Origin: Planctomycetota bacterium
Lineage (GTDB): Bacteria; Planctomycetota; UBA1135; JADKAF01
Assembly: GCA_016719295.1 (NCBI GenBank)
Contig: JADKAF010000001.1
Location: forward strand, 1,116,001 to 1,180,000
Reading direction: 5' to 3'
Length of the DNA stretch: 64,000 nucleotides
A model generated the notes under the pieces. The model was not told the DNA's origin. It saw only the letters and a list, made by a program, of their open reading frames with translations, and searched no databases. Of this stretch, positions 25,258-35,122 are shown piece by piece. A program made the translations under genes and the position numbers. The stretch's first letter is position 1, and every line of letters begins with the position of its first letter.

Positions 25258-28136
25258 TCAGCGCCCGCCCTCGCCGTCGTTCTCGCCGCGCTCCTCGTCC
25301 GCGTCGATCGCCTCCGCTTCCTCGGCGGAGCCGGCCCCGACGAAGCTCGCGCGCCGGATCTCGAAGGGCTTCGTCAGCTCGGCGTCGCCCGAGCGAAAGC
25401 GGACCGTGTAGCGCCCGACGCCGGCTCGTCCCGCGCGCGGCGGCGCTTCGCCTTCCGCGGCCTCGCCGGGCGGGCGATTGCGCTGCAGATCCCAGCGCAC
25501 GATGTGCGCGCCGCGGCGCTGCGGCGCCTCCAGCGTCGCGACGAGCTGGCCTTCCTCGTCGAGCACCTCGAGCTTCGCGCCGTCGTCGTCGCGCGCGAGC
25601 GCGCAGCCGATCGCGAGCTCCTGCGCCGCCGCCGGCGCGCGTACGGCAGGTCGCCGTCGAAGCCGTCTTGCATGTTGCTCAAGCGGCGCGGCATCACGAG
25701 CGTGCGCAGATCGGAGAGCGCGACGCCGGCGCCGCGCGTTGCGAACGAGAGCCCCTGCAGCGGCGAGATGTCGATCGCGTACATGCCGCGGCCGTGCGTG
25801 CCGACGACCAGGTCGCCGACCTTCGGCTGGACGACGAGATCGTAGATCGCGACGTTCGGCAGCCCGGCGCGGAGCAGCCCCCAGCGCTCGCCGCGGTCGA
25901 TCGTGAAGGCGAGGCCATACTCGGCGCCGACGAAGAGGAGGTCGGGGTTCTTCGCGTCCTCGAGCACGATGTTGATCGCGCCCGAGGGCAGGTTCGAGGC
26001 GATCGGCTCGAACGACTGCCCGTAGTCCTCGGTGCGGAACACGAAGGGCCGGAAGTCGTCGTCGCGGTAGCCGGTGATCGAGACGTAGGCGCGGCCGCGC
26101 ACGTGGCTCGACGGCCACACGCGCGAGACCCAGGTGCCCGTGGGCACGTTCGGGATCTGCGCGCGGACATCGCTCCAGCTCTGGCCTCCGTCGCGCGTGA
26201 GCTGCACCTTGCCGTCATCGGTGCCGACCCAGATCTCGCCCGGCGTGAGCGGGCTCTCGGCGATCGTCGTGATCGTGCAGTGCGGCACGTTCCCCTGCAG
26301 CTTCTGCGCGTCGGCGCTGGTGAGATCGGGCGAGATCACCTGCCACTCGTCGCCGCGGTTCAGCGAGCGGAAGAGCTTGTTGCCGCCGAAGTAGACGATG
26401 CGCGCGTTGTGCGGCGAGAGCGCGATCGGCGAGTTCCAGTTGAAGCGGTAGGTCTCGCCCTTCGGCGCGCGGGGCGTGATGCCCTTCCGCTCGCCCGTCG
26501 CGACGTCGATGCGCGAGAGCGCGCCGAACTGCGACTCGGTGTAGACGGTGTTCGGGTTCCACGGATCGACGACGGTGTAGAAGCCGTCGCCGCCGTTGAT
26601 CGCGACCCAGTCCGTATTGGTGACGCCGACCGCTCTCCAAGGCTCGGTGCGGCCCATCCACGAGCCGTTGTCCTGCGTGCCGCCGTAGACGTGGTAGGGC
26701 TCGCGCTGGTCGACGCCGATCGCGTAGTACTGCGCGATCGGCAGGTTGTCCAAGTGCTCCCAGCGCTTGCCGCGATCGCGGCTCACGTAGAGGCCGCCGT
26801 CGTTGCCGAGCAAGAGGTGGCGAGAGTCCTTGGGATCGATCCAGAGCGCGTGGTGATCGACGTGCACGCTGGAGGCGCCGTCGGCCTTCCAGGTCTTGCC
26901 GCCGTCTTCGGAGACATGCACCGGCACGCTCAGCACGTAGAGCCGATCCGGGTTCGAAGGATCGATGCGGATCTGCCCGTAGTAGTAGCCGGGCGAACCG
27001 CCGACCGAGCGCGTGTTCGTGCGCGTCCAGGTCTCGCCGCCGTCGTCGGAGCGGTAGATCTCGCCGCCGAGCGGGCGCTGCGGTGCGGCTTCTTGGCGCG
27101 CGCCGGGCCACGCGCCGAGCGCGGGATCTTCCTTCAGCGCGTCGGGATCGAGCGCGGGTTCGGCTTCGGTCTCGCCATCGGCCGCACCCTCGACCGCGGC
27201 GGCCGCTGCGTCGGGGCCATCGCCTTCGGGCTCCTGCGCGCGCGGGTTCAGGTTCTCGACGGTCGCGAAGAGCACGACCCCTTTCTCGCTGGCGTGCGCG
27301 TCGAGGCCGATGCGGCCGATCTCGCCTTCGGGCAGGCCGTTCATCAAGCGCCGCCACGAGCGAGCGCCGTCGCTGCTCTTGTAGATGCCGCTGCCGGGTC
27401 CGGCACCGTCCAGATGCCAGGCCTTGCGCAAGCGCTCGTACGCGGCGGCATAGATCGTCTCGGGATCGCGCGGATCGAGCACGAGGTCGACGACGCCGAC
27501 CTTCTCCGAGACGAAGAGCACGTGCTGCCACGTGGCGCCGCCGTCGGTGGTCTTGAACACGCCGCGCTGGCGATTGAAGCCGTAGAGGCGCCCGAGCGCC
27601 GCGACGTACACGACCTGCGGGTCCTTCGGGTGCACGACGATGCGCCCGATGTGCTGGGTCTCGCGCAGGCCCGTGTTGCGCCAGGTGCGCCCGCCGTCCT
27701 CGGACTTGTAGACCCCGTCGCCCCAGTACGACGAGCGCTGGTTATTCGACTCGCCCGTGCCGACCCATAGCTGCTCGGGCTTGCTGGGTGCGAGCGCGAT
27801 GTCGCCGATCGAGAGCGATCCGGCGTGATCGAAGATCGGCGTGAACGTGGTCCCTGCGTTCACGGTCTCGAAGACGCCGCCCGAGGCCGACGCGACATAG
27901 AAGTGGCTCGCGTCGGTCGGATGCACCGCGAGGTCCACGACGCGGCCGCCGTGCACCGCGGGTCCGAGCTCGCGCGCGGGGAGGCGCGAGGCGAGGCGCT
28001 CGAGCTCTCCTTCCTGCGCCAGGGCAGGAGCCGCACCGAGGAACGCGCCGAGCAGCGCGAGCTTCGCCGCGGCGGCGAGAGCTCGGCGGGACGGCGCGTC
28101 GGGACGAGAAGCGGTGGCGGCGCGGAGCTCGGGCAT
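25258..28136 (-). CDS. Exported VPS10/sortilin-type beta-propeller protein, frameshifted near the C-terminus
   Basis: From ATG 28136 a signal peptide (ends 'GAAPALAQ') is followed by a large ten-bladed-type propeller with many Asp-box repeats ('YKSEDGGRTWRN', 'FKTTDGGATWQH', 'YRSDDGGETWTR', 'RTEDYGQSFEP'). Family members are called sortilin/VPS10 or 'glycosyl hydrolase' BNR-repeat proteins, and the role is unknown. At about 25635-25641 the frame breaks: reading changes after 'DGDLPYA' to Arg/Ser-rich nonsense, while the correct continuation 'PAAAQELAIGCALARD' lies in another frame and runs to 25258. One extra GC in a GC run explains it. The total would be about 958 residues. Unlike its two paralogs at 50-57 kb, it has an acidic linker instead of a PDZ domain. 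Confidence 0.8.
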
Positions 28137-28377
28137 CGCGGGTAGGGCGGCGGTTGTGGGACGGGGGGCGCGGGAGTCTCCCAAGCCGCCGCGCGGAAGT
28201 CACGCGGTGGCCGAGCCAGCCTGTGCCCGCAGAGGTGCCAAGCGCTGCACGGCGCGCGAAGTCTCTTCGCGACGTGACGCGAAAAGCCTTCCGCGCATCC
28301 CGGCCCGAGCGCCCGACCTCCGATGCAGGAGGCGGTGGGCCGCCGAGAGAGCGCCCGCCAGGGAGAAGACGAAGAAG

Positions 28378-29784
28378 ATGTCGGCCTCGAAGCAATCCAC
28401 CCTCCTCCTCGCGCTGACCCTCGCCGCGACCGCCGCCGCGCAGTCGGTCCCGAGCGGTATCTGGGTGAACTCCTATACGCCCGACCACCTCGTGCACCTC
28501 GACCCGAGCGGCGGGCCGCAGGCGCCGAGACGCCACCCGCGCCAAGCCGGGCAGATCGCCGTCGCCACCGACGGCCGCGTCTACTCGGTCTCGCAAGCGA
28601 CCAACGAGCTGGTGATCTACGAGCCGACGGGCCAGCTCGTCGCGCAGGTGCCGACCGGGCGCGAGCCCTGGGGCGTCGCGGTCGACCGCGAAGGCAAGGT
28701 CTGGGTCGGCTGCGCCGGCGACGGGCGCCTGCAGCGCTTCGATCGCTCGGGCGCGCTGCTGGGCTCGGCGCTCTGCCCCATCGGCATACGCGCACTCGAG
28801 TGCGACTGGCTCGGCAATCTCTGGGTCGCGAGCGGCGCCACCGACGAAGTCCTGCGCTTCGACCTGAACGGCGCTCTACAGGCGCGCATCCCGGTGGGCG
28901 ACGACCCGCGCTTCCTCGCCGTCTCGCACGAGGGTGCGCTCTACGTCGTGAACTACCAGGAGTGCACGCTGATGGGCATCGGCCTCCTGAGCGATCAGGT
29001 GTGGATGACCGAGGGTCTCCCCACCTGGCCGGGCGACGTCGCCGTCGACAGCGAAGCGCAGGTCTGGGTTGCGCTCGGCGGCTGGGATCGCGTGCGGCGC
29101 CTCGATCGCACGCTCACCACCTCGGTCGACTTCGCGACCGGCGTCGATCCGATGGGTGTCTCCGTCGCGTCGGACGGCGCGATCTGGGTCGCCTGCCACG
29201 AGAGCGGCGCGCTCCGCGCGTTCCGACCCGACGGGACCCCGCTCTCGGGTGCGACGATCGGCGGCAAGCCCTTCGGGATCGGCGACATGACCGGCCTCCA
29301 CGCGCTGGTGAACCTCGATCCCCGAGGCGACGCCGACCGCGACGGCTTCGAGAACCGCAACGAGTGGATCGGCGGCTCCGACGCATTGAATGCTCTCGAC
29401 GTCCCCTGCGAGCTGCGCGCGACGCGAAACGGCCCTGCGATCGACCTCGTCTATCGCGAGCCGCACCGCCGCGGCACCTGGGTCTGCTTCTTCCTCACCG
29501 CGACGCCGCGCCCGGGCGAGTCGCTCGCGCTAGTCTCGCGCGGCCTGGACGAGCGCACCTTCCCCTCGCAGATCCTCGACTACGTAGCCCTGGTCACGCT
29601 CACGGTGCCGGAGCCGCTGCTCTTCGAGAACCTGCAGGGCCTCAGCGACGCCACGGGAACGCATCGCGGGCGGCTCCACCTCCCCTACGCGATCCCGTGG
29701 CTCGAGATCGCGGCCTTCTCGATGGACTTCGACGTGTATCCCGATTTCGTGCGCACGGTGCATCCGGCCGTCGCGATGCCCTGA
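28378..29784 (+). CDS. Exported six-bladed beta-propeller protein (NHL/Vgb-like)
   Basis: This 468-residue protein begins with a signal peptide (ends 'LAATAAAQ'). Residues about 55-310 contain repeated 'G.I.V.TDGRVY.V', 'PWGVAVDREGKVWVG', 'WPGDVAVDSEAQVWVA' and 'MGVSVASDGAIWVA' units, the pattern of NHL/streptogramin-lyase-like propellers. A short Ca-binding type loop 'DADRDGFENRNEW' follows. The last 120 residues form a beta-rich tail like those of other exported planctomycete proteins. No lyase active-site triad can be assigned. The ATG at 28378 follows a purine-rich AGGGAG. It is divergent from the VPS10 gene across 241 bp. Confidence 0.78.
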   Translation: MSASKQSTLLLALTLAATAAAQSVPSGIWVNSYTPDHLVHLDPSGGPQAPRRHPRQAGQIAVATDGRVYSVSQATNELVIYEPTGQLVAQVPTGREPWGVAVDREGKVWVGCAGDGRLQRFDRSGALLGSALCPIGIRALECDWLGNLWVASGATDEVLRFDLNGALQARIPVGDDPRFLAVSHEGALYVVNYQECTLMGIGLLSDQVWMTEGLPTWPGDVAVDSEAQVWVALGGWDRVRRLDRTLTTSVDFATGVDPMGVSVASDGAIWVACHESGALRAFRPDGTPLSGATIGGKPFGIGDMTGLHALVNLDPRGDADRDGFENRNEWIGGSDALNALDVPCELRATRNGPAIDLVYREPHRRGTWVCFFLTATPRPGESLALVSRGLDERTFPSQILDYVALVTLTVPEPLLFENLQGLSDATGTHRGRLHLPYAIPWLEIAAFSMDFDVYPDFVRTVHPAVAMP

Positions 29785-29810
29785 GCTCGCGCGCGCGCTA
29801 TCCTGCGCGC

Positions 29811-30941
29811 ATGAGCGAACGAGTTCCGGGCCTCCGGGCGGACGCGCGCATCGGCCTCGAGATCGAGGTCGAAGGCGCGCGCTACCGCGCCTGCTGCGGG
29901 AGCGACTACCTGGGCCTGGCGCGCGATCCCCGCGTCATCGAGGCCGCGCAGCGCGCGCTCACGCGCTACGGGCTCTCGCCTTCGGCCTCGCGCGTCACGA
30001 GCGGCGAGACGCGCGAGCACCGCGCCTGCGAGGAAGCGCTCGCGCGCTTCGCCGGCACGGCGGACGCCGTGATCGTCCCGATCGGCTTCCTCGCAGCGCA
30101 GGCTCTCGTCGAGGCGCTGGAGGGGCAGCACCTCTGGCTCCTGCATCGCCGCGCGCACGCGGCGCTCGAGCAAGCGGCGCGGCAGCTCGTCGGAGCCGGA
30201 CGCGGTAGCTTCGGAGAACGCTGGGAGCACCCCGACGAGCTCCGCGCCGTTGCCGCGGAGCTCGTCGACTCCAGAGGGCGCGGTGCGCTCGCGGATGCCT
30301 TCTTCCCCGCGAGCGGGATCACGCTCCCGCTGCCGGAGGCGCACGCGGCGCTCGGCGCATGCGGCGCGCCGCAGCACCCGCTGGTGATCGACGAAGCGCA
30401 TAGCTTCGGCGTGCTCGGACCCGGGGGACGCGGTCTCGCGGCGGCCGCCGGGCTCGGCGAGCGCGATCAGGTCTACGCCGTCGGGACGCTCTCCAAGGCC
30501 GTCGGCGCGCACGGCGGCTTCGTCAGCGGCTCGCGTGAGCTCTGCGCGGAGATCCGCGCGCGCGCGGCGCTCTATGTCGGCGCAACACCCATGCCCGCCG
30601 CGGTCGCCGTGGCCGCGCGCACCGCGATCGAGATCGCGCTGGCCGAGCCGGAGCGCCGCGAGAGGGTGCTCGCGCTCGCGGAGCGGATGTGCGCGGGTCT
30701 GCGCGCGCTCGGGCTCGAAGCGCCGCAGCCGAGCTTCCCCGTGTTCTCCCTCTCGCGCGGCCTCGATCCGCAGGACGCGCAGCGCGCGTTGAGGAACGCG
30801 GGCTATCTCGCGCCGATCTCGCGCTATCCGGGCGTCCCGCCCGGTGGCGCGCTCGCGATCACGCTGTCGGCCGCGCACGAAGAGCGCGACGTCGCCCGCT
30901 TGCTCGAGGTGCTCGAGGGGTGTAGGACGCTGCGCTCATGA
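29811..30941 (+). CDS. PLP-dependent alpha-oxoamine synthase family enzyme (BioF/KBL-like)
   Basis: This 376-residue fold-type I PLP enzyme has 'GSDYLGLARDP' at the start, 'VIDEAHSFGVLGPGGRG' with the PLP-ring aspartate, and the Schiff-base lysine in 'GTLSKAVGAHGGF'. Relatives condense an amino acid with an acyl-CoA (8-amino-7-oxononanoate synthase, 2-amino-3-ketobutyrate ligase). The usual 'E-S-x-x-S-M-x-G' segment is replaced by 'DAFFPASGITLPLPEA', and the other biotin genes are absent, so biotin synthesis should not be assumed. ATGA overlap links it to the dipeptide epimerase gene downstream. Confidence 0.83.
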   Translation: MSERVPGLRADARIGLEIEVEGARYRACCGSDYLGLARDPRVIEAAQRALTRYGLSPSASRVTSGETREHRACEEALARFAGTADAVIVPIGFLAAQALVEALEGQHLWLLHRRAHAALEQAARQLVGAGRGSFGERWEHPDELRAVAAELVDSRGRGALADAFFPASGITLPLPEAHAALGACGAPQHPLVIDEAHSFGVLGPGGRGLAAAAGLGERDQVYAVGTLSKAVGAHGGFVSGSRELCAEIRARAALYVGATPMPAAVAVAARTAIEIALAEPERRERVLALAERMCAGLRALGLEAPQPSFPVFSLSRGLDPQDAQRALRNAGYLAPISRYPGVPPGGALAITLSAAHEERDVARLLEVLEGCRTLRS

Positions 30942-32041
30942 AGATCCGCCGCGTCCACGTCCACCGCTTCTCGATCCCGCTGCGCTCGCCGTTCCGCATC
31001 GCGATCGGCGAGCTGCGCGAAGCGCCCGAGGTGCTCGTGCGCTTGGAATGCGACGACGGCGCGATCGGCCTCGGCGAAGCGGGCCCGTTCCCCGTGCTCA
31101 CCGGCGAGACGCAGGCGACGACGCTCGCGCTCGCGCGCGAGCTGGCACCTCTCTGCCTCGGGCAGGATCCCCGCGAGATGGAGCCCCTGCTGCGCGCGCT
31201 GCACGCGGCGGCCCCGGGCAATCCGAGCCTGCTGGCCGCCTTCGATCTCGCGCTGCACGATCTCGCCGCGCGCGCCGCGGAGGAGCCGCTCTGGCGCTTC
31301 CTCGGCGGCAGCGGCGCGCCGCTCGAGACCGACCAGACGATCCCCATCGCCGAGCCGCAGGCGATGCTCGTCGCCGCGCGCGCGGCGTTGGCCGCGGGCT
31401 TTCGCGCGCTGAAGATCAAGATCGGCGGCAAGCCGCTCGCCGAGGATCTCGAGCTGGTCGCGCGCTTGCGCGAGGACTTGGGACCGAAGGTGCAGCTGCG
31501 CCTCGACGCGAACCAAGGCTGGGATGTGCCCACGGCGCGCGCGGCGCTCCGCGCGCTGGCACCGTTCGCTCCGCAGTTCGTCGAGCAACCCGTGCCGCGC
31601 GCCGACAAGCGCGGTCTGGCACTGCTCCGACGCGAAGGCGCCGTGCCGCTGATGGCCGACGAGTCGTGCTTCGATGCGCCCGACGCGCTCGAGCTCGCGC
31701 GCTTGGAGGCCGCCGACCACTGGAACGTGAAGCTGATGAAGGCCGGCGGCATCCGCGCCGCGCTGCGCATCCTCCGCATCGCCGAGGCCGCGGGGGTCCG
31801 TTGCATGGTCGGGTGCATGCTCGAATCGAAGATCGCCATCACCGCCGCGGCGTGCGTCGCCTCCGCGAGCAGCGCGGTGGCCTACCAGGATCTCGACGGC
31901 TGCACCTTCCACAGCATCGATCCCTGCCGCGGCGGCGTGCGCGCGGAAGGCGCGCTCCTGCACTTGCCCGAGGCGCCGGGCCTCGGCGTCGAAGTCGACC
32001 CCGAGTTCCTCTCGCGCTGCGATTCCTTCCATGTCGCGTGA
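30938..32041 (+). CDS. Enolase-superfamily dipeptide epimerase (L-Ala-D/L-Glu epimerase type)
   Basis: This 367-residue muconate-lactonizing-enzyme-type barrel has catalytic lysines 'LKIKIGG' (K-x-K). Metal ligands are in 'RLDANQGW' (Asp), 'VEQPVP' (Glu) and 'MADESCF' (Asp). The second catalytic lysine is in 'NVKLMKAGG', and the C-terminal 'GCMLESKIAI' lies over the substrate site. This combination is the dipeptide epimerase signature; the known role is recycling of murein peptides by interconverting L-Ala-D-Glu and L-Ala-L-Glu. The start overlaps the previous stop by 4 bases and the stop overlaps the next gene by 11, so a tightly coupled operon is evident. Confidence 0.88.
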   Translation: MKIRRVHVHRFSIPLRSPFRIAIGELREAPEVLVRLECDDGAIGLGEAGPFPVLTGETQATTLALARELAPLCLGQDPREMEPLLRALHAAAPGNPSLLAAFDLALHDLAARAAEEPLWRFLGGSGAPLETDQTIPIAEPQAMLVAARAALAAGFRALKIKIGGKPLAEDLELVARLREDLGPKVQLRLDANQGWDVPTARAALRALAPFAPQFVEQPVPRADKRGLALLRREGAVPLMADESCFDAPDALELARLEAADHWNVKLMKAGGIRAALRILRIAEAAGVRCMVGCMLESKIAITAAACVASASSAVAYQDLDGCTFHSIDPCRGGVRAEGALLHLPEAPGLGVEVDPEFLSRCDSFHVA

Positions 32042-32777
32042 ACGCGGCGCGGCGAAGACCGCGCTCGACTTCAAGCTGCGCCGCACGAAGCGCGGCGAGC
32101 TCGTGCTCGAGAGCGGCGACTTCGATCACAGCGTGCTGCCGCCGCCGGGCAAGCTCACCGGCGGCGTCTGGGATGCGCTCGCCTCGACGCCTCTGCTCCT
32201 GCCGGCGCGCGCGCTCCCGCTGCGGATCCTCCTTCTCGGCGTGGGCGGCGGCTCCGTGCTGCACCTCTGGGATCGCGTCCTCGAGAGCTGGACCTGGACC
32301 GGCATCGAGCGCGATGCCAGAGCGCGGAAGCTCTTTCGCGAGGCCTTCGGGCTGCCGCGCGCGCCGGGCGAGCTCGTCGCCGGCGACGCGCTCGATTACG
32401 TGCGCGCGACCAAGCGGCGCTGGGACCTCGTCGTCGACGATCTCTTCGACGAGTCGTTCCGCCCCACTCTCGATCAGCCCGGCTGGCTGCTGCGCCTGCG
32501 CCGCTGCGTCGCGCGCGGCGGCGCGCTCGTCACGAACCTCGTGTGGGACGATGGCCGCACGAGCGCGAATCGCGCGTACCGCGACCGCTTGCTCGCGGCG
32601 TTCCCCCACCATGTGCAGATCACCTGCGACGACTCCGAGAACCGCGTGCTCGTGAGCAGCGAGACCGCGCTGCTCTCGCGCGGCGTGGGCGCGCGTTTCG
32701 CGCAGCGCACCGGAGTGGCCGAGGCCTGGAAGGGCTTCCGCGCGCGCGCGCTGCGCGGCAAGGTCTCCGCCACTTGA
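32031..32777 (+). CDS. Spermidine-synthase-like AdoMet-binding protein
   Basis: This 248-residue soluble Rossmann methyltransferase fold of the SpeE type has 'RILLLGVGGGSVLHLWDRV', then 'TGIERDARARKLF', 'VAGDALDYVRATKRRWDLVVDDLFDE' and 'GGALVTNLVWDD'. The glycine-rich loop and acidic residue ending strand 2 bind the nucleotide. It lacks the N-terminal beta-domain of true spermidine synthases, so polyamine synthesis is uncertain. It is the third gene of an overlapping trio with the PLP enzyme and the dipeptide epimerase. ATG 32031 overlaps the epimerase end by 11 bp. The next 188 bp before the M50 protease gene hold no recognisable feature. Confidence 0.8.
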   Translation: MSRERGAAKTALDFKLRRTKRGELVLESGDFDHSVLPPPGKLTGGVWDALASTPLLLPARALPLRILLLGVGGGSVLHLWDRVLESWTWTGIERDARARKLFREAFGLPRAPGELVAGDALDYVRATKRRWDLVVDDLFDESFRPTLDQPGWLLRLRRCVARGGALVTNLVWDDGRTSANRAYRDRLLAAFPHHVQITCDDSENRVLVSSETALLSRGVGARFAQRTGVAEAWKGFRARALRGKVSAT

Positions 32778-32965
32778 GCTGCGCCATGGACCTCCCGCCG
32801 CGGATAGAGTGCGCCGGGCGGCGCGAGCCGCGTTTCGAGACGCAGGACGGCGACCTCGCGTCTTCGGCGCCGCGATCTCCGCGCGAGTCGCTGGCCTCGT
32901 TCCCCTCCCTACCCGATCGCGCCGCGCGCAAACGCTCCTAGCGCCGATCCCGACCGACGCACCGC

Positions 32966-33613
32966 ATGTTCTTCCAGACCGCCTTCGACGATCCCCTGCG
33001 CTTCTGCGCGTGGATCCTGGTCGTGATGATCTCGATCATCGTCCACGAGCTCGCACACGGTGCGATGGCGCTCCGCCTCGGCGACGACACGCCGCGCTTG
33101 CTCGGCCGCATGACCTTCGATCCCCTCGTGCACATGGGGGCGCTCTCGCTGCTCCTCCTCGTGCTCTTCGGGATCGCGTTCGGCTCGATGCCCGTCGATC
33201 ACCGCAAGCTCCGCGGACGCTACGCGGGGAGCTGGGTCGCGCTGGCCGGCCCGGCGGCCAACTTCGCCCTGGCCATCGTGTTCGGCCTCGCCCTGAACGC
33301 GCTGACGTACTTCGGCGCGGGCTCCGCATCGCCGGTGCTGGTGAACGTCGCGATGGTCCTCAGCACCGGGCTCATCGTGAACGTGCTGCTCGGGCTCTTC
33401 AATCTCATCCCGATCCCGCCGCTCGACGGCTACGCCGCGCTCGCCATCGGCTCGCGCGCCTTCGCCAGCCTCACGGCGAACGAGTTCTTCCACCGCTACG
33501 CGTTCTTGCTGCTCTTCGTGCTGCTCTCCACCGAGCTCGGGAGCGGCTTCTATCAGGCGGTCTTCTCGGTCGCGGCGACGCTTCGCGATCTCCTGCCGTT
33601 CTCCGGAGCTTGA
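32966..33613 (+). CDS. Site-2-type membrane metalloprotease (peptidase M50)
   Basis: This 215-residue integral membrane protein is a compact M50 (FBP-like) core of about five helices. The zinc site H27-E28-x-x-H31 is in 'IIVHELAHGAMALRLGD', and the third ligand D154 is in 'NLIPIPPLDGYAA'. 'ALAGPAANFALAIVFG' is the conserved middle helix. No PDZ or CBS domains are attached. Such proteases cut transmembrane segments, often of anti-sigma factors or small membrane proteins; no substrate is evident next to it. The M28 peptidase gene begins 5 bp after the stop, so the two are probably co-transcribed. Confidence 0.9.
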   Translation: MFFQTAFDDPLRFCAWILVVMISIIVHELAHGAMALRLGDDTPRLLGRMTFDPLVHMGALSLLLLVLFGIAFGSMPVDHRKLRGRYAGSWVALAGPAANFALAIVFGLALNALTYFGAGSASPVLVNVAMVLSTGLIVNVLLGLFNLIPIPPLDGYAALAIGSRAFASLTANEFFHRYAFLLLFVLLSTELGSGFYQAVFSVAATLRDLLPFSGA

Positions 33614-33618
33614 ACGCG

Positions 33619-35037
33619 ATGACGCGATCGCTCGCCCTCGCCGCGCTCGTGTGTTCGGCCGCTCTTTTGGCCCGAGCCCAGGAGCCCTCGACGTCCCCGT
33701 CGGATCCCTTCGCGAGCTTCGCGCGGGAGCGCTCCGGCGATGCCGCTCGTCTCGCCGCGGCGGCGCTCGCGAGCACCGACGCCTACGAGCTGCTCACGGT
33801 GCTCTGCGACGAGATCGGCCCGCGCCTCTCCGGCTCGCCGAACCTCGATCGCGCCATCGAGTGGAGCGCCGCTCTCGCCGCGCAACGGGGGCTCAGCGTC
33901 GCGAAGGAGCCCGTCATGGTCCCGGTGTGGATCCGCGGGCACGCGAAGCTCGAGCTGCTCTCCCCCTCGAGGAGCGAGCTGCCGGTGCTCGCGCTCGGCG
34001 GCAGCGTCGCGACGCCGCCGGAGGGAATCGAGGCCGACGTCCTGGTCGTCGAGGACTTCGCCGAGCTCGAGCGCCGCGCGAAGGAAGCGCGCGGCCGCAT
34101 CGTGCTCTTCGACGTGCCGATGCCCGAGCTCGAGAGCTACTACGCGGGCTACAGCGTCGGCGCCACCTACCGCGGGCGCGGGCCCAGCGAAGCCGCGCGC
34201 GTGGGCGCCGTCGCGTGCCTCGTGCGCTCGGTGACGACGCGCTCGCTCGGGACGCCGCACACCGGCGCGACTTCGTACCGCGAGGAGCTGGCGAAGATCC
34301 CCGCGGCGGCGATCTCCACCGAGGACTCGGCGCGCTTGCGCCGGCTCTCGCAGCGGGGCATCGTCCCGCGCCTGCGCCTCTCGCTCGGCTGCCGCACCGC
34401 GCCCGATGCGCCGTCGGCGAACGTGTTGATCGACCTCGTCGGCCGCGAGAAGCCCGAGGAGATCGTGCTGCTCGGCGCGCACTTGGACTCCTGGGATGTC
34501 GGCACGGGCGCGATGGACGACGGCGGCGGCTGCGCCGCGATCCTGGCCGTTCCGAAGCTGCTGCAGGACCTGCAGCTCGTGCCGCGCCGCACGTTGCGCA
34601 TCGTGCTCTACACCAACGAGGAGAACGGGCTCCGCGGAGCGAAGGCCTACCTCGAGGCGCATCGCTCCGAGCTCGGCCGTCACGTCGCGGCGCTCGAGAC
34701 CGACTCCGGAGCGTTTCGGGTCACGGGCTTCCGTATGACCGCGAGCGAAGCCGCGCACGCACGCCTCCGCTCGCTCGCTCCCCTGCTCGCACCCCTCCGC
34801 GTCACGACCTTCGGGACCGGCGGCGGCGGCGCCGACATCGGCCCCCTGAAGGAGGGCGGAGTGCCCCTGTTCGGCATCATCACCGACGCCCGGCGCTACT
34901 TCGACGTGCACCACACCCACGCCGACACGCTCGACAAGATCGACCGCGAGGAGCTCGCGCAGCACGTCGCGGCGATCGCCGTCCTCGCCTGGGCGCTGGC
35001 CGAGTGCCCCTCGCCTCTGGAAGATCTCCGGCGCTGA
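33619..35037 (+). CDS. Exported peptidase M28 family aminopeptidase/carboxypeptidase
   Basis: The protein has 472 residues with a cleavable signal ('ALAALVCSAALLARAQ'). A PA-like protease-associated insert lies at about residues 120-270. The zinc aminopeptidase core follows with ligands in order: 'LLGAHLDSWDVG' (His), 'GAMDDGGG' (bridging Asp), 'TNEENGL' (catalytic/ligand Glu), 'LETDSGAF' (Asp) and 'VHHTHADT' (His). All residues for a two-zinc site are present, so activity is likely, probably releasing amino acids from peptides outside the cytoplasm. The gene follows the M50 protease by 5 bp and is followed by a hairpin at 35079. Confidence 0.88.
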   Translation: MTRSLALAALVCSAALLARAQEPSTSPSDPFASFARERSGDAARLAAAALASTDAYELLTVLCDEIGPRLSGSPNLDRAIEWSAALAAQRGLSVAKEPVMVPVWIRGHAKLELLSPSRSELPVLALGGSVATPPEGIEADVLVVEDFAELERRAKEARGRIVLFDVPMPELESYYAGYSVGATYRGRGPSEAARVGAVACLVRSVTTRSLGTPHTGATSYREELAKIPAAAISTEDSARLRRLSQRGIVPRLRLSLGCRTAPDAPSANVLIDLVGREKPEEIVLLGAHLDSWDVGTGAMDDGGGCAAILAVPKLLQDLQLVPRRTLRIVLYTNEENGLRGAKAYLEAHRSELGRHVAALETDSGAFRVTGFRMTASEAAHARLRSLAPLLAPLRVTTFGTGGGGADIGPLKEGGVPLFGIITDARRYFDVHHTHADTLDKIDREELAQHVAAIAVLAWALAECPSPLEDLRR

Positions 35038-35078
35038 TGCTTCAGCGGGGCCTCGCGTCCCGGCCGATAGCGGAAGCG

Positions 35079-35100
35079 GCGCGCTCCGCTCGGAGCGCGC
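35079..35100. terminator. GC-rich hairpin after the M28 gene
   Basis: GCGCGCTCCG and CGGAGCGCGC are perfect inverted repeats separated by CT (in practice a 9-bp stem with a 4-nt loop). It sits between the M28 stop and the next GTG start at 35123. No T-tract follows. Confidence 0.45.
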
Positions 35101-35122
35101 GAAGCCGGCCCGCGAGCACCCC

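Noticed and set aside
29811..30941. bioF gene symbol
   Set aside because: A key motif of BioF is changed and no biotin gene is nearby; only the family can be stated.
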